Source: Micromonospora cremea (GTDB lineage Bacteria > Actinomycetota > Actinomycetes > Mycobacteriales > Micromonosporaceae). From it: DNA of 64,000 bases. The stretch is from contig NZ_FSQT01000001.1 in NCBI RefSeq assembly GCF_900143515.1, positions 2,542,001-2,606,000 of the forward strand, read 5' to 3'. The notes under the pieces were generated by a model. That model was not told where the DNA came from. It ran no database searches and saw only the letters and a list, made by a program, of their open reading frames with translations. Made by a program: the position numbers and the translations under genes. This document shows positions 63,846-64,000 of the stretch, piece by piece (within the stretch, counting starts at the first letter, position 1; the number at the start of each line of letters is the position of its first letter).

Positions 63846-64000
63846 TCAGCCGGTCTCGGTCAGGTCGGTCGTTGCCGCGAGTTCGGTGACCACGTCCAGC
63901 AGCCGGTGCAGGGCCGGTGGGGTGTTGCCGGCCAGCCACACCACCTCGGTACGCGCGGAGGCGCCGGTCAGCGGAACGAACACCACGCCGGTACGGCGAA
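63846..64000 (-). CDS. C-terminus of a LysR-family regulator (cut by window edge)
   Basis: The minus-strand frame is open to the right edge and reads VVFVPLTGASARTEVVWLAGNTPPALHRLLDVV, ending TDLTETG then TGA. This resembles the last strand and helix of a LysR substrate-binding domain. The gene starts beyond the window, so the HTH is not visible. Confidence 0.6.
   Translation of the reverse strand, partial: RRTGVVFVPLTGASARTEVVWLAGNTPPALHRLLDVVTELAATTDLTETG

Noticed and set aside
1..64000. CRISPR array
   Set aside because: No regularly spaced direct repeats of 24-40 bases were seen; the short repeats at 42566 are 10-mers.

Overview
The window reads as chromosome of a high-GC actinomycete, most likely a Micromonosporaceae member (Micromonospora-like). 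The reasons are the codon use, the DUF397/DUF5753, DUF6879 and DUF574 families, F420-dependent enzymes, secreted polymer hydrolases and remnants of an actinomycete integrative element. No tRNA, rRNA or CRISPR array was found. Identifications come from reading translated motifs; no database search was run.

Region 1 (1-10 kb): a GTPase fragment cut by the window edge, an IS5-type transposase remnant, and a signalling locus. In that locus a small helical protein and an NB-ARC/TPR receptor share a RHIM-like (BASS-type) amyloid motif, with a DUF6879 gene pair between them. Then come a zinc-finger protein, a decayed lipoprotein/membrane gene pair, and an XRE-DUF5753/DUF397 pair.

Region 2 (9.7-21 kb): a leftward operon of Ser/Thr kinase, SNF2-like helicase, 1638-residue Eco57I-type methylase and a small protein. 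Three junctions are tight or overlapping. It looks like a restriction or anti-phage system related to the helicase/methylase core of DISARM class 1 or Hma, but without drmA, drmB or drmC. The last third of the methylase gene has clearly lower GC. An HTH-N6-methylase with an odd motif IV follows.

Region 3 (21-29 kb): a DUF4352 lipoprotein, an anchored protein, then an RNase H-like protein, a Rad50-like ATPase with one CxxC, and an overlapping small helical protein. An IS200/IS605 element with intact TnpB and broken TnpA is inserted in phase within a DUF4190 gene.

Region 4 (29-41 kb): secreted hydrolases (two large M14 peptidases, a GH18 chitinase, a Tat amidase), a F420-type oxidoreductase, a BASS-family transporter and an orphan EACC1 protein.

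Region 5 (41-44.6 kb): remnant of an AICE or plasmid (replication-relaxation protein, DUF2637 protein), then about 0.9 kb without recognisable genes.

Region 6 (44.6-57.6 kb): ordinary metabolism and regulation: a serine hydrolase, SanA/DUF218, LacI with GH43, FetB-like permease, divergent MFS/ROK, TIGR03086, YccF, DUF574 methyltransferase, a WGR/beta-propeller protein and a secreted peptidoglycan-binding carboxypeptidase-like protein.

Region 7 (57.7-64 kb): a three-gene operon with ATGA and GTGA overlaps (DUF559-type nuclease, winged-helix-like protein, double P-loop HerA-like ATPase), a second strong candidate for an undescribed defence system. Acetamidase/formamidase and the end of a LysR regulator follow.
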